Part shown: positions 27,518-35,070 of the stretch, in pieces | Layout: the number at the start of each line of letters is the position of its first letter | How positions within the stretch are numbered: the stretch's first letter is position 1 | Assembly (NCBI RefSeq): GCF_900167415.1 | Contig: NZ_FUWU01000010.1 | Location: forward strand, 1-64,000 | Direction of reading: 5' to 3' | Length of the DNA: 64,000 nt | Source: Fibrobacter intestinalis | GTDB lineage: Bacteria > Fibrobacterota > Fibrobacteria > Fibrobacterales > Fibrobacteraceae | Notes under the pieces: generated by a model | Told to the model about the DNA's origin: nothing | The model's input: only the letters and a program-made list of their open reading frames with translations | Database searches by the model: none | Made by a program: the position numbers and the translations under genes

Positions 27518-28678
27518 TTAATTCCCCACAATAAAATCAACCGCTTTTTCCAAATCCGCCACTTGCCGTTCGTGAACTTGCGCATAGCGAATGCGAGCGC
27601 GTTCGGCGTAACGATTATAAATCGCCGGATTCAAAAGCTGCGCAAATCGATTCCGGATTTCGCTCTCGGAATAAGGATCAAAATAAATCGCCGCATCGCC
27701 GCACACTTCGGGAATCGAAGACGTTCCGCTTGCCGCCACAGGAACGCCGTAGCGCATCGACTGCATGGGCGGATAGCCAAATCCCTCATTCAAACTGGGG
27801 AAAATAAAAGCGTAGGCGTTCTGGTGCAAAAGTTCCAGCGTTTCCGTTTCGACATAACCCAAAAAGATGAATTTTTCAGGATGCTTCAAACGCCTGCGAT
27901 AAACCTTCTCGTTCGTCACTCCCGTCACCACGACGCGATACGGCGTCTCGGGAATGGAATCGACGAGGGAATCAAAAGCCCGAACCGCCCGCAGATTATT
28001 CTTTTCCCAGCGCGCACCACTCGTGAGCAAAAAATAGTTCTGGGGCAAAACGCCGTCGGGAAGTTCTCCTTGCGGATTCACCTCTTGCATCGGGCTGTAA
28101 AAGACGGGAATATCCGTGCGCATCAACTGCGGAAAGAATGTCTGGATAGAAGCCTTGCTGTGTTCGCTCACCGTCATCGTCTGAACGTTTCCGGCAGCAA
28201 TGCGATTCGCCAAATCGTCGTATTTGGGCTTGTAAAAAAGTTCCTTCCAATTTTTCCGGTAACGCACAAGCGCTTCGGCTTTTTGCGAAAACGTCTTGGC
28301 AAAAGAAATGCCCTGCGGACTGTAATTCATTTCCAACGCCCGAACGCCGTGCCATGTGAACACAAAACGCTTCACCTGCACCGCCCATTTTTTTTCCAGC
28401 GAAAAAAGCGGCGTATAAAAAGTGTCAATCGCATTCGCATCAATGATCGATTGCGGAGAATTTTCCCGGATGTCGCACAGCGGAATGGCAAGTTCCTTGC
28501 AAGCTTCCTGGATTTTTGAATCCAGATACTTTTGGGAATCATAAGCGCAGAAAATTTGGATTGTCGTATGAAAACGCTTAACAAGCGCCCAGAACAGGAC
28601 TTCTCCATAAGAGCCGCCGCCATGAAATTTGGCACTGTGAATCGGCTGCACCGCAACCAAATTGAATAAAAGCTTCAT
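27518..28678 (-). CDS. Glycosyltransferase, GT4-like (GT-B fold)
   Basis: 386 residues starting MKLLFNLVAVQPIHSAKFHG. The C-terminal half carries the GT4 donor-binding pattern: LTSGARWEKNNLRAVRAF, FIFLGYVETETLELL and PSLNEGFGYPPMQSMRYGVP (the E-x7-E region). The open frame extends 71 codons further upstream, but that part is a translation of the 41-bp tandem repeat and is rejected. The ATG at 28678 has no ribosome site but lies 7 nt after TATATT. Coupled to the sulfatase, it probably acts in cell-surface glycan synthesis; donor and acceptor are unknown. Confidence 0.88.
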   Translation of the reverse strand: MKLLFNLVAVQPIHSAKFHGGGSYGEVLFWALVKRFHTTIQIFCAYDSQKYLDSKIQEACKELAIPLCDIRENSPQSIIDANAIDTFYTPLFSLEKKWAVQVKRFVFTWHGVRALEMNYSPQGISFAKTFSQKAEALVRYRKNWKELFYKPKYDDLANRIAAGNVQTMTVSEHSKASIQTFFPQLMRTDIPVFYSPMQEVNPQGELPDGVLPQNYFLLTSGARWEKNNLRAVRAFDSLVDSIPETPYRVVVTGVTNEKVYRRRLKHPEKFIFLGYVETETLELLHQNAYAFIFPSLNEGFGYPPMQSMRYGVPVAASGTSSIPEVCGDAAIYFDPYSESEIRNRFAQLLNPAIYNRYAERARIRYAQVHERQVADLEKAVDFIVGN

Positions 28679-28685
28679 CGGGTCA

Positions 28686-28691
28686 AATATA
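28686..28691 (-). promoter_or_regulatory. -10 element of a probable leaderless promoter (glycosyltransferase)
   Basis: TATATT on the minus strand, 7 nt before the ATG at 28678. An upstream ACTTTG at 17-bp spacing is a weak -35 candidate. Confidence 0.45.
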
Positions 28692-28768
28692 ATTTTTGTT
28701 TTGACCGGCAAAGTCGTCAAAAATGAGGGAACAGTTGTAGCGGGATATGGAAAGAAAGACTTCGGCAT

Positions 28769-28940
28769 GATGCCGCGACCCATTTTTTGCTCGGGACGGC
28801 AAATGGCACGATGCCGCGACCCGTTTTTTGCTCGGGACGGCAAATGGCACGATGCCGCGACCCGTTTTTTGCTCGGGACGGCGAACGGCACGATGCCGCG
28901 ACCCGTTTTTTGCTCGGGACGGCAAATGGCACGATGCCGA
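28769..28940. repeat. 41-bp tandem repeat, four units
   Basis: Four head-to-tail units start at 28769, 28810, 28851 and 28892, plus an 8-bp remnant. The units differ at only a few positions. Each contains GCCGCGACCCG...CGGGACGGC, able to fold as a hairpin with a T-rich loop. It is intergenic, between the glycosyltransferase and an RNA-like element. The period is not a multiple of three, so a protein repeat is unlikely. Confidence 0.92.
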
Positions 28941-28969
28941 TTGCATTTAAAAGCTTACTGTTCCTAATG

Positions 28970-29205
28970 AAAAAAGGCGCGAGTCGTTGCATTTACCAAA
29001 GCGAGGCTCTCGAATGCCCATATTCGATAAACGCAAACGACCCACGCCCCGAAAGGGCTGTTGCCCAATCAGCTTAAAGCCGATACGACAAACCGAGATA
29101 TGCTGCAATACGGCCTGCCTGCGTGAGCGTTCGCCTTGTTCCCGAATATGAGAAATTTTCGAGATTTCGCTTTGAGAACAAGAGCTAAACTCTTTTATTT
29201 CTTAA
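28970..29205 (-). ncRNA. Candidate structured RNA element, copy A
   Basis: About 235 nt similar to copy B (35740-35995). On the minus strand both copies offer the same folds. The first is CUUGUUC/GAACAAG (plus 29176-29182 with 29135-29141) around a GAAAU/AUUUC hairpin. The second is the hairpin UCGGCU-UUA-AGCUGA (29083-29069), whose partner in copy B has two compensatory pair changes. The third is GGGC-AACA-GCCC. The fourth is a 20-bp terminal stem (29048-29028 with 28995-28976) followed by UUUUUU. Wobble pairs are G-U on this strand and would be A-C on the other, which fixes the direction. It lies about 290 bp upstream of the glycosyltransferase start. It matches no RNA class that I recognise. 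Confidence 0.65.
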
Positions 29206-29287
29206 AATAATAACTTACAATTCAACGAAAAGTCTTGAATCCACAAAAGAAATGATAAAATAGGCTGAAAAGTCACTTTTTTAGGAA

Positions 29288-29323
29288 TTCTCGGATCGTC
29301 CAACTTGGAACGAGAAATATAAT
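29288..29323 (+). promoter_or_regulatory. Operator-like palindrome and -10 of the small antitoxin-like gene
   Basis: TTCTCG (29288) pairs with CGAGAA (29311) around an inner TCCAACTTGGA (29299-29309), directly followed by a perfect TATAAT (29318-29323). A dyad overlapping a promoter is what an autoregulating antitoxin would bind. The -35 is weak. Confidence 0.55.
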
Positions 29324-29341
29324 TTATAGATGAGGATTACT

Positions 29342-29581
29342 ATGGAAGATTTAGTTCTAACAATTCCGACCCAGGATTTGGGTATTATGGAAACTTTGGC
29401 GGCTCGCATGGGCTGGACTGTGCGGTCTAAACGGAGCATTGTCCAGAAATTTGTCGATTCTTGCCCCAAGACTCCGATGATGACTGACGAAGAAATCGCC
29501 GCTGAAGTCAACGCTGTTCGATACGGGAAGTCGTATAAAAGCCCAGATTGTTTTTATAACCCCCTTAAAACTTGCCTTTGA
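29342..29581 (+). CDS. Small antitoxin-like protein, apparently unpaired
   Basis: 79 residues: MEDLVLTIPTQDLGIMETLA, a central basic part (MGWTVRSKRSIVQKF) and TDEEIAAEVNAVRYGK. The layout resembles antitoxin components found before toxin genes in Bacteroidota and Fibrobacterota, but I cannot name a family. GAGG lies 6 nt before the ATG; an ATG four codons upstream (29330) is less likely. No toxin follows directly; the next promoter begins inside its last codons. The C-terminal residues (NPLKTCL) come from the repeated promoter module, so the gene may have been trimmed by insertion of the Phd/ParE module. Confidence 0.55.
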   Translation: MEDLVLTIPTQDLGIMETLAARMGWTVRSKRSIVQKFVDSCPKTPMMTDEEIAAEVNAVRYGKSYKSPDCFYNPLKTCL

Positions 29582-29600
29582 TAGGCGAAAAAGGTATATT
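29572..29600 (+). promoter_or_regulatory. Promoter of the Phd/ParE-type module
   Basis: TTGCCT (29572-29577), exactly 17 bp, then TATATT (29595-29600). The surrounding ~40 bp recur almost unchanged before the acetyltransferase gene (36117-36158), so the promoter travels as a module. Confidence 0.75.
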
Positions 29601-29628
29601 TAGGGAAGTTTATCGACAGGAGTCAATC

Positions 29629-29910
29629 ATGCTTGATGTGTGCGAATGCATAAAGCCCGATTCTTACGTCAGTTCCAACATCGACGATGTGATGAATTTT
29701 GTGAACGATCGCAGGGAACCGATGGTAATAACCCAGGATGGAAAATCTCGGGCGGTTCTTGTTGATGTCGAGACATACCAAGACATGAAGAAAGCCTTCG
29801 GCCTTCTAAAAATCATTCAACTTTCGGAAAAGGATGTCCAGGCAGGACGGACAGAACCGGCGACGATGGTTTTTCAGGATTTAAGGCGGAAGTACAATGT
29901 CGGAAAATGA
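29629..29910 (+). CDS. Phd/YefM-type antitoxin
   Basis: 93 residues. SSNIDDVMNFVNDRREPMVI and GKSRAVLVDVETYQDMKK are the Phd/YefM core that forms the DNA-binding dimer. The C-terminal ~35 residues would wrap the toxin. AGGAG lies 8 nt before the ATG at 29629; longer frames to 29572 overlap the promoter and are rejected. It overlaps the toxin gene by 14 nt, the usual translational coupling. The antitoxin normally represses the operon together with the toxin. Confidence 0.88.
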   Translation: MLDVCECIKPDSYVSSNIDDVMNFVNDRREPMVITQDGKSRAVLVDVETYQDMKKAFGLLKIIQLSEKDVQAGRTEPATMVFQDLRRKYNVGK

Positions 29911-30241
29911 TTTTTACAACGTTGTCGTTTCACAATTCGCAAAAGAAGATTTGAACGAAATCATTGCTTACTATGAGTCGTTAAACAAATCTTATGTTGA
30001 ATCTGTCATTACTCAATTTGAAGACAACATCCTCTCCTTGTCGCATTTTCCCGAAAGCGGAAGAATCGTTCCCGAATTATACAGACAAGGTATTGAACGG
30101 TATAGAGAAATCATTCAGGGTTTGTATCGTATTGTGTATGAAATTCGAGAAAAAGATGTCGTCATCCATACAATTATCGACAGCCGAAGAAATTTTGATG
30201 AAGTGTTAATCGCAAAGCTGATGCGATATATAAAGAAATAG
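29897..30241 (+). CDS. RelE/ParE-family toxin
   Basis: 114 residues with the RelE/ParE layout: an N-terminal strand (VVVSQFAKEDLNEIIAYYES), two helices, then FPESGRIVPE, YREIIQGLYRIVYEI and the terminal VVIHTIIDSRRNFD. RelE members cut mRNA on the ribosome and ParE members poison gyrase; sequence alone does not decide. FPESGR and YRIVYEI are more ParE-like. It follows the Phd antitoxin with a 14-nt overlap, and a terminator follows 7 nt after the stop. Confidence 0.88.
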   Translation: MSENDFYNVVVSQFAKEDLNEIIAYYESLNKSYVESVITQFEDNILSLSHFPESGRIVPELYRQGIERYREIIQGLYRIVYEIREKDVVIHTIIDSRRNFDEVLIAKLMRYIKK

Positions 30242-30247
30242 AAAATA

Positions 30248-30276
30248 AAACGCAGGCTCGGGGAGAGTCTGCGTTT
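30248..30276 (+). terminator. Terminator of the toxin-antitoxin operon
   Basis: AAACGCAG (30248) pairs with CTGCGTTT (30269) around a G-rich loop. The symmetrical A/T ends would also allow it to act on the minus strand, after the thrS remnant. Confidence 0.75.
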
Positions 30277-30654
30277 CAAATTTAAAAGGCGATGCCGAAA
30301 CGGTGTCCGGCATGACATATTGGGCGATTAGCGAATAACCTTGCGGTCTTCGGCCGTCATTTCGAGGAACTGGGCAACGGTCATCTGACCCTTGTCGCCT
30401 TCCTTTCTCTTGTTGACAGCGATAACGCCTTCAGCCTGTTCCTTTTCACCGACAATAATCTTGTAAGGCACCCTCTGGAGTTCGCACTGGCGGATCTTGT
30501 AGCCGAGCTTCTCATTGGACTCATCCACTTCCACACGGACGCCGGCGTTCACGAGTTCCTTTTCCACCTGCTTGGCGTAGTCGGCGAACTTTTCAGAAAT
30601 CGGGAGCACACGGGCCTGAACCGGAGCGAGCCACAGCGGGAAATCGCCCATGAA

Positions 30655-30727
30655 TTGGGCTTCGCCCCAGATGATGCGTCTCGGTCATGGTCAAACAAGT
30701 TTGACCGCGACACTCGACTTGTCATCT
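30655..30727. repeat. Palindromic insert 1 in the thrS remnant
   Basis: 73 bp absent from intact thrS, between 'cccatgaa' and 'tcttcga'. Contains TGGGC-TTC-GCCCCA-like and GGTCAAAC-AA-GTTTGACC (30689-30706) hairpins and the core word CTCGGTCATG. Confidence 0.8.
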
Positions 30728-30803
30728 GTCTTCGATAAGAATACCGAGGAAGCGTTCGATGGAACCCACGGCTGCGCGGTGCAGCATCACCGGAACGTGC
30801 TTT

Positions 30804-30934
30804 TGACGCCTTTTCCCCAAAGGGGATAACTCAACTAGGCCACTAAAGTGGCGAGTTTCGTATAGGCGTCTATGGCTGCGGCTCACCAATAAAAATACGC
30901 AAGCGTATTTTTGCTGGATTCGCCTTGCGCATTA
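30804..30934. repeat. Palindromic insert 2 in the thrS remnant
   Basis: About 131 bp. An outer GACGCC (30805) / GGCGTC (30865) pair encloses CCCC/GGGG and GCCACT/AGTGGC hairpins. A separate perfect hairpin, AAAATACGC-AA-GCGTATTTT, lies at 30892-30911. Confidence 0.8.
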
Positions 30935-31170
30935 CTGGTTGTCCTTGCCGACATATTCCGCACCGAGACGCATAGGCAAGTTGAAGTCCACCTGAATCGT
31001 TCCGCATTGCCAGTCACGACCGAGGCTGTCCTTCAGCGTGAATTCGAGCTTCGGGCCATAGAAGGCGCCTTCACCCGGGTTCAGAATGTAGTCGAGGCCG
31101 GCGAGCTTCGTCGCTTCGGCGAGGGCGGCTTCCGCCTTGTCCCAGATTTCGTTGGAACCCACGCGCTTTG

Positions 31171-31328
31171 GACGCCTGCGGCGTCTGCGCTACGCCTCAG
31201 CAATGAAAACAAACGAGTGGGACGCTTTGCGTCCGTGGCTGCATTTATCAAATACAAGTTCATTAATGACTTGTGCCTGAATAAATTTGCTCACTTTTGT
31301 TTTCGCTGCATTCGGCTTGTACGCTACT
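31171..31328. repeat. Palindromic insert 3 in the thrS remnant
   Basis: 158 bp between 'cgctttg' and 'ccgggcg'. Starts with GACGCC-TGC-GGCGTC. Contains GACGC-TTT-GCGTC, an ACAAGT/ACTTGT hairpin, and long imperfect arms (CAGCAATGAAAACAAACG against a TTTTGTTTTCGCTG end). Confidence 0.8.
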
Positions 31329-31372
31329 CCGGGCGGGTGGAGAACTTCACCACGATATCGTCAAAACCGAAG

Positions 31373-31448
31373 GGCGCAAGCGCCTCTCTTTTCGCCTCGG
31401 TAATGACAGTCTGCAAGCAGCCTGTCGCAACGCTCGGCTCTTGGATAG
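31373..31448. repeat. Palindromic insert 4 in the thrS remnant
   Basis: 76 bp between 'ccgaag' and 'tcgtgg'. Starts with the perfect palindrome GGCGCAAGCGCC (31373-31384, 2-nt loop) and carries the core CCTCGGTAATGAC. Confidence 0.8.
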
Positions 31449-31461
31449 TCGTGGTAGATTT

Positions 31462-31550
31462 GACGCCTTTGGCGTCCGCGGCGGCGCCTCGGTCATGCCA
31501 AAATAGCGAAGCGCAAGCATTTTGTCGCGACGCGCGGCTTGCACGCTTTT
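31462..31550. repeat. Palindromic insert 5 in the thrS remnant
   Basis: 89 bp between 'gattt' and 'ccttcac'. Starts with GACGCC-TTT-GGCGTC (31462-31476), then the core CCTCGGTCATGCC, then AAAAT/ATTTT and GCAAGC/GCTTGC arms. The opening palindrome and core are shared with inserts 1-4. Confidence 0.8.
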
Positions 31551-31583
31551 CCTTCACGAGGGCGCAGAAGTCTGCCACTTCGC

Positions 31584-31755
31584 ATATTAGTCCTTTGGGC
31601 GTTCCCCGCACTATCGTGTGGGTCGGGCTATATTGCAAGGCCACACGTGCGCACCTGCGGCACGCCTGCGCGGCTCATGCAACCAAGCCTCGCTCTGCGA
31701 GTCTTGTCCCCAAGGGGTCACGCTTCGCAAGCTCGCTATCCCTAACGCGAAATTA
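31584..31755. repeat. Palindrome-rich junction after the thrS remnant
   Basis: No gene seen. It contains a CCGCAC/GTGTGG hairpin in 'gttccccgcactatcgtgtg', a GTCCCC-AA-GGGGTC palindrome near 31705, and GCGAG/CTCGC words. It looks like more of the same short palindromic repeat material, possibly a sixth insert that replaced the 5' part of the thrS copy. Confidence 0.5.
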
Positions 31756-31760
31756 CACAA

Positions 31761-32303
31761 CTACTTCTTTGTCATTTGAGAAAAACATTTCTTCACCTCG
31801 CATTTTTTTATTGAAACCAATAAATTTCTGGCATCATCCCACAAAATGACATCAGGGACATTAATCAACGGATGCAATCGCCTCGCTCTCTTATTACCTT
31901 TTTTATCAAACCAACAATTAATAACTCCGCAGGCATTCTTCGGCTCACTAATCGACTTTACGTTCATAAGGTCTATTTCTGATTTCGAAGCGTACTTTTT
32001 CAAATAATGAACTAATATTTTTTCCGCTTTAGAAATTGCAGAGGCGTCTTTTTTCGCGCTATTACTCCATTTGATTTTTCCAATCCAAAACAAGCGATTC
32101 TTTTCTCGAATATGCGTATAAAATTTATGCGTGCTAGTAAATCTACCCTTGCAGTTCTTACTTGTTTTTCCAATATAACGAAGTTTTATACTTTCCTTGC
32201 CTGCTATTCGAGATCCTGTTATAAGATAAAGAATGTTTGCTTGATTTGTTTGATTAGGGTCTTCATAGGGACCGCTCCACTCAATTATAAATGTTGGAAT
32301 CAT
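31761..32303 (-). CDS. GIY-YIG-like nuclease-domain protein
   Basis: The 180-residue protein has ILYLITGSRI followed by LRYIGKTSKNCKGRF, matching the GIY-YIG pattern (first strand L-Y-x-I; second strand Y-I-G-K-T; then Arg). The downstream catalytic Glu could be the E of KAEKILVHYL. The C-terminal part (PLINVPDVILWDDARN) is not recognised. A GAGGAATT ribosome site overlaps the stop of the preceding gene, so it is the last gene of a four-gene minus-strand operon. GIY-YIG domains occur in repair, restriction and homing enzymes; the role here is open. Confidence 0.6.
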   Translation of the reverse strand: MIPTFIIEWSGPYEDPNQTNQANILYLITGSRIAGKESIKLRYIGKTSKNCKGRFTSTHKFYTHIREKNRLFWIGKIKWSNSAKKDASAISKAEKILVHYLKKYASKSEIDLMNVKSISEPKNACGVINCWFDKKGNKRARRLHPLINVPDVILWDDARNLLVSIKKCEVKKCFSQMTKK

Positions 32304-32309
32304 AATTCC

Positions 32310-34592
32310 TCATTTAATATTATTCCAATCCAAAATGTCAACAAGAAAAACCGGGATAAACGCTGAATATGTATATGTATGGGAAATCATGGGTTCAAGA
32401 AGAATATTCATTCCAACCTCATCTGCAACTGATTCACATTGCTTAGAGAACTTCTCATAAATTGCCGATTTGCCCCATTTATGCTTTTCATAACCGATGA
32501 TTTTCCTTGGCGGTGTAAATGTACATCCCCTTATTTTTACTTTGGAAACCTTTGTATTTCCCTTATCATCAACTCGCGGTTTATTTGCTTGTACCGACAT
32601 TTCCACTTCACCTACATTTGAATCCCAATACTTAATAATACCGTTTATTTCGCCTTGATTGTTTAAAGGAAGAGTTATTTTTCTGTTTTTAGAAACAGAA
32701 GAAACGGCTGTTATTTTCCCTTTAGTGAAGGAAATTTTTTCCTTTCCTTCTTCATCTAATAAAGAATTTGGACTTAAATGTTTTAATTTACGCGTATTTT
32801 TTCCTAAAAGATAAAACATATTTTGAACATCAAGCAATGTCATTTCCTTATCTTCATCATCTAAAAATTCAATTACATAGTTTTCATTGTTATAATTGAT
32901 CTCGATTAGATTATTCAATTTAAAATAACCCTTTTTCTTACCATTTTCATAAGATGAATTATAATTAAGTTTATATTCAACCGGATCAAATCCGTATTCA
33001 ATTCCCGATGATATCTTTTTATTTTTTATCGTCGCTTCCAGATTAACAACTGAAAAAATTTCTTCTACATCATAGTCTTCATCATATAACGGACGCTTTC
33101 TTTCTCCTGTATAACTGAATAAGGGATAATAACATGACAAGGATCCATTCTTTTCAGGAAGTTTACTTAAATCGTTCATCTCAACCGAATAACTATTAGA
33201 TGATGTTTTGAAATAGCAATTCGGCAAAATATCACGACCTTGATGATAGTTATAAGTCCAATTCTTATACAAAACAGCAACAGAGTCCATTATGGATTGA
33301 TATTTTTTAACACACTCATTCAATTTAACATCATCTTCTTTTTTATAAATCTCCTGATATTCCCTAATATTACGAATTATCTCTACAAGAGAATACCCAT
33401 TTTCATATTGTCTTTCTATCTTTTTTATGAAATCGGGAATCGGCAAAAAAAGTTCCTGCAATTTTCGTTCTGCATCTACTTTATGTTTTCCTGCAGGGAA
33501 ATCTTTTAGATAATTTCCGTAAAGTTCATAAATTCTTGCGGTCTCCCAATAGGAATTTTCTAAAGAATCTTGGAACAGCGAGTAATCCTTTTCTAATAAA
33601 GTTTTTTCATTACACACCTCTTTTAAATATGTTAATCCTTTTCTTACTGCATCACTACTCACGAAACCTTGCATTATCCCTTTACAATCGTTATGAATTT
33701 GCTTATGTATTTGAATTTCTTTATCTATCGTTGTAATCCATTTAGGTGATAATATTTTCATATCCTCTTTTAGTTTATTCAAGTACTTTATATACTCATC
33801 CAAACCAATATCAGTTATAGCATTGGTTGTTAAAATGAAATTTTTCTTTCGTACAGATCCTGTATAACAATCTGATTTTAGGTCGGATTCTTTTCCTATT
33901 TTTTTATGTTCTTTGTTTATTCGATTATATTCTGCATCTATTTTTTCCCCAAGTTTTTCAAAGTAGCTTCTTTTTTCTGAAAACATAAACGACCAAAATA
34001 GTTCTTTTTTTGACCATCCCTCAAATTGTTTACTTTGCTTTATTCCAAAAAGATTTTCTGCAACAAGTGATGGCTGACCTATTTTTTCACCGTCAATAAC
34101 CATTCTGTTGCGGGGAGCTGCAAAAAATGATCTAATCGCCTCATCTTGCCACGTGCTTATATCTACATTACTCTCACAGAAAAAAATAAAATCACGATAC
34201 TTGTCCCAAAAAAGCAATGCGGCAAACAATTCATTCAAATCATTTTTCACTATAGAAAAATCATCCTGTTCAAAGGCTGAATCTACACTAGATTGTAAAA
34301 ACATACAATAGTTCTTTTCATAATCTCTTATCGGATAGGTTGATTTATTTTCAACAAATTTATTATACCATTCTTTAAAATAATCTCCACGAATCTTTTG
34401 ATAGCCAAAAAAACACGCAGGAATTTTTTCGTAGGAATTATAAGAACTAGGTTCCCCGCAAGCTTTTTTACAATCGCCCCAACTTCCTGAATTTACAACA
34501 ATACTATCAGAATTAATTTTAAAACAATCGTCCTGTGCGGATAATACAAAAGACACACAAGACAATAGAATTAATAAAAAATGATTTTTCAT
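32310..34592 (-). CDS. Large secreted protein of unknown function
   Basis: About 760 residues with a clear Sec signal peptide (MKNHFLLILLSCVSFVLSAQ), start supported by AAGGAGG 8 nt upstream. A TTG six codons earlier is less likely. The body is Lys/Glu/Asn-rich and AT-rich, with long helical stretches (about residues 200-480). A more strand-like C-terminal part includes KITAVSSVSKNRKITLPLNN and AVSSVS-type beta segments, and VRGCTF is nearby. No recognised domain or catalytic motif. It lies between a 144-residue unknown gene (stop 15 nt upstream) and the GIY-YIG gene. Confidence 0.7.
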   Translation of the reverse strand: MKNHFLLILLSCVSFVLSAQDDCFKINSDSIVVNSGSWGDCKKACGEPSSYNSYEKIPACFFGYQKIRGDYFKEWYNKFVENKSTYPIRDYEKNYCMFLQSSVDSAFEQDDFSIVKNDLNELFAALLFWDKYRDFIFFCESNVDISTWQDEAIRSFFAAPRNRMVIDGEKIGQPSLVAENLFGIKQSKQFEGWSKKELFWSFMFSEKRSYFEKLGEKIDAEYNRINKEHKKIGKESDLKSDCYTGSVRKKNFILTTNAITDIGLDEYIKYLNKLKEDMKILSPKWITTIDKEIQIHKQIHNDCKGIMQGFVSSDAVRKGLTYLKEVCNEKTLLEKDYSLFQDSLENSYWETARIYELYGNYLKDFPAGKHKVDAERKLQELFLPIPDFIKKIERQYENGYSLVEIIRNIREYQEIYKKEDDVKLNECVKKYQSIMDSVAVLYKNWTYNYHQGRDILPNCYFKTSSNSYSVEMNDLSKLPEKNGSLSCYYPLFSYTGERKRPLYDEDYDVEEIFSVVNLEATIKNKKISSGIEYGFDPVEYKLNYNSSYENGKKKGYFKLNNLIEINYNNENYVIEFLDDEDKEMTLLDVQNMFYLLGKNTRKLKHLSPNSLLDEEGKEKISFTKGKITAVSSVSKNRKITLPLNNQGEINGIIKYWDSNVGEVEMSVQANKPRVDDKGNTKVSKVKIRGCTFTPPRKIIGYEKHKWGKSAIYEKFSKQCESVADEVGMNILLEPMISHTYTYSAFIPVFLVDILDWNNIK

Positions 34593-34606
34593 ACTAAAAG
34601 CCTCCT

Positions 34607-35041
34607 TCAAATTCTATTGTTAATCAACTGTAAAGAATCGTGGTTTATACATCCTTTCTCATCAAGAAACTCATCCCATGTGAGGAAATCAAAAACCTCG
34701 GCAAAAGCTTCCTTGAACGAATCGTCTATCTCGAATAATTTTTCATTTGATGTTACACAATTTAGCGAGCTATCTTCATTAATTCGCATAATTTGTATCC
34801 ACGAAAGATTGATATTTTGAGCAATTTCACGATCTCTATGTTTTACATCAGGTGCAATAAGACCATCTGCTTTTGTATGTACAATTAAAACAGGCGCAAC
34901 AGGAATTTCTCCACATACTGAATAAAAGCGCTTTAAATCAGGCTCAATTTTCAATTTTGAAACGTCCGTATTCCGTTGCCAAGATGTTAAGACGCGAATC
35001 GGCGTTTTTTCTGCAGAAGTGATGTAATCAAGAAAATTCAT
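34607..35041 (-). CDS. Hypothetical cytoplasmic protein
   Basis: 144 residues, acidic, no signal peptide: MNFLDYITSAEKTPIRVL, then a strand-rich centre (PVAPVLIVHTKADGLIAPDV; LSWIQIMRI) and an acidic end (DFLTWDEFLDEKGCINHD). AGAGGTACAAC lies before the ATG. The overall style recalls SMI1/KNR4-like or other immunity proteins, but no motif settles this. It is second in the operon, 30 nt after the FISUMP gene. Confidence 0.65.
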   Translation of the reverse strand: MNFLDYITSAEKTPIRVLTSWQRNTDVSKLKIEPDLKRFYSVCGEIPVAPVLIVHTKADGLIAPDVKHRDREIAQNINLSWIQIMRINEDSSLNCVTSNEKLFEIDDSFKEAFAEVFDFLTWDEFLDEKGCINHDSLQLINNRI

Positions 35042-35070
35042 GTTGTACCTCTTGTTGATTGTTTAAACTT

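Larger units (their letters stand above)
30328..31583 (-). pseudogene. Truncated second thrS copy with five inserts
   Basis: Matches about 730 bp of the intact thrS (37311-38040), namely the C-terminal ~240 codons (from the EVANFCALVKE region to the stop), with scattered substitutions. Five insertions totalling about 530 bp break it at 30655-30727, 30804-30934, 31171-31328, 31373-31448 and 31462-31550. The second insert brings an in-frame stop after EYVGKDNQ. The N-terminal two thirds are missing and homology stops at 31583. Inserts four and five together (76 + 89 bp) restore the frame, leaving a short open stretch. It cannot make an active synthetase. Confidence 0.92.

Noticed and set aside
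28679-28891. 71-residue N-terminal extension of the glycosyltransferase
   Set aside because: It is a translation of the 41-bp tandem repeat; family similarity begins at the ATG at 28678.
28769-28940. CRISPR array
   Set aside because: Units are directly adjacent with no unique spacers and there are no cas genes.
31324-31644. 107-residue minus-strand open frame
   Set aside because: It is thrS sequence kept open by two inserts, with a segment out of frame; it lies inside a clear pseudogene.
30248-31755. Functional second threonyl-tRNA synthetase
   Set aside because: N-terminal and much of the catalytic core are missing, and inserts bring in-frame stops.
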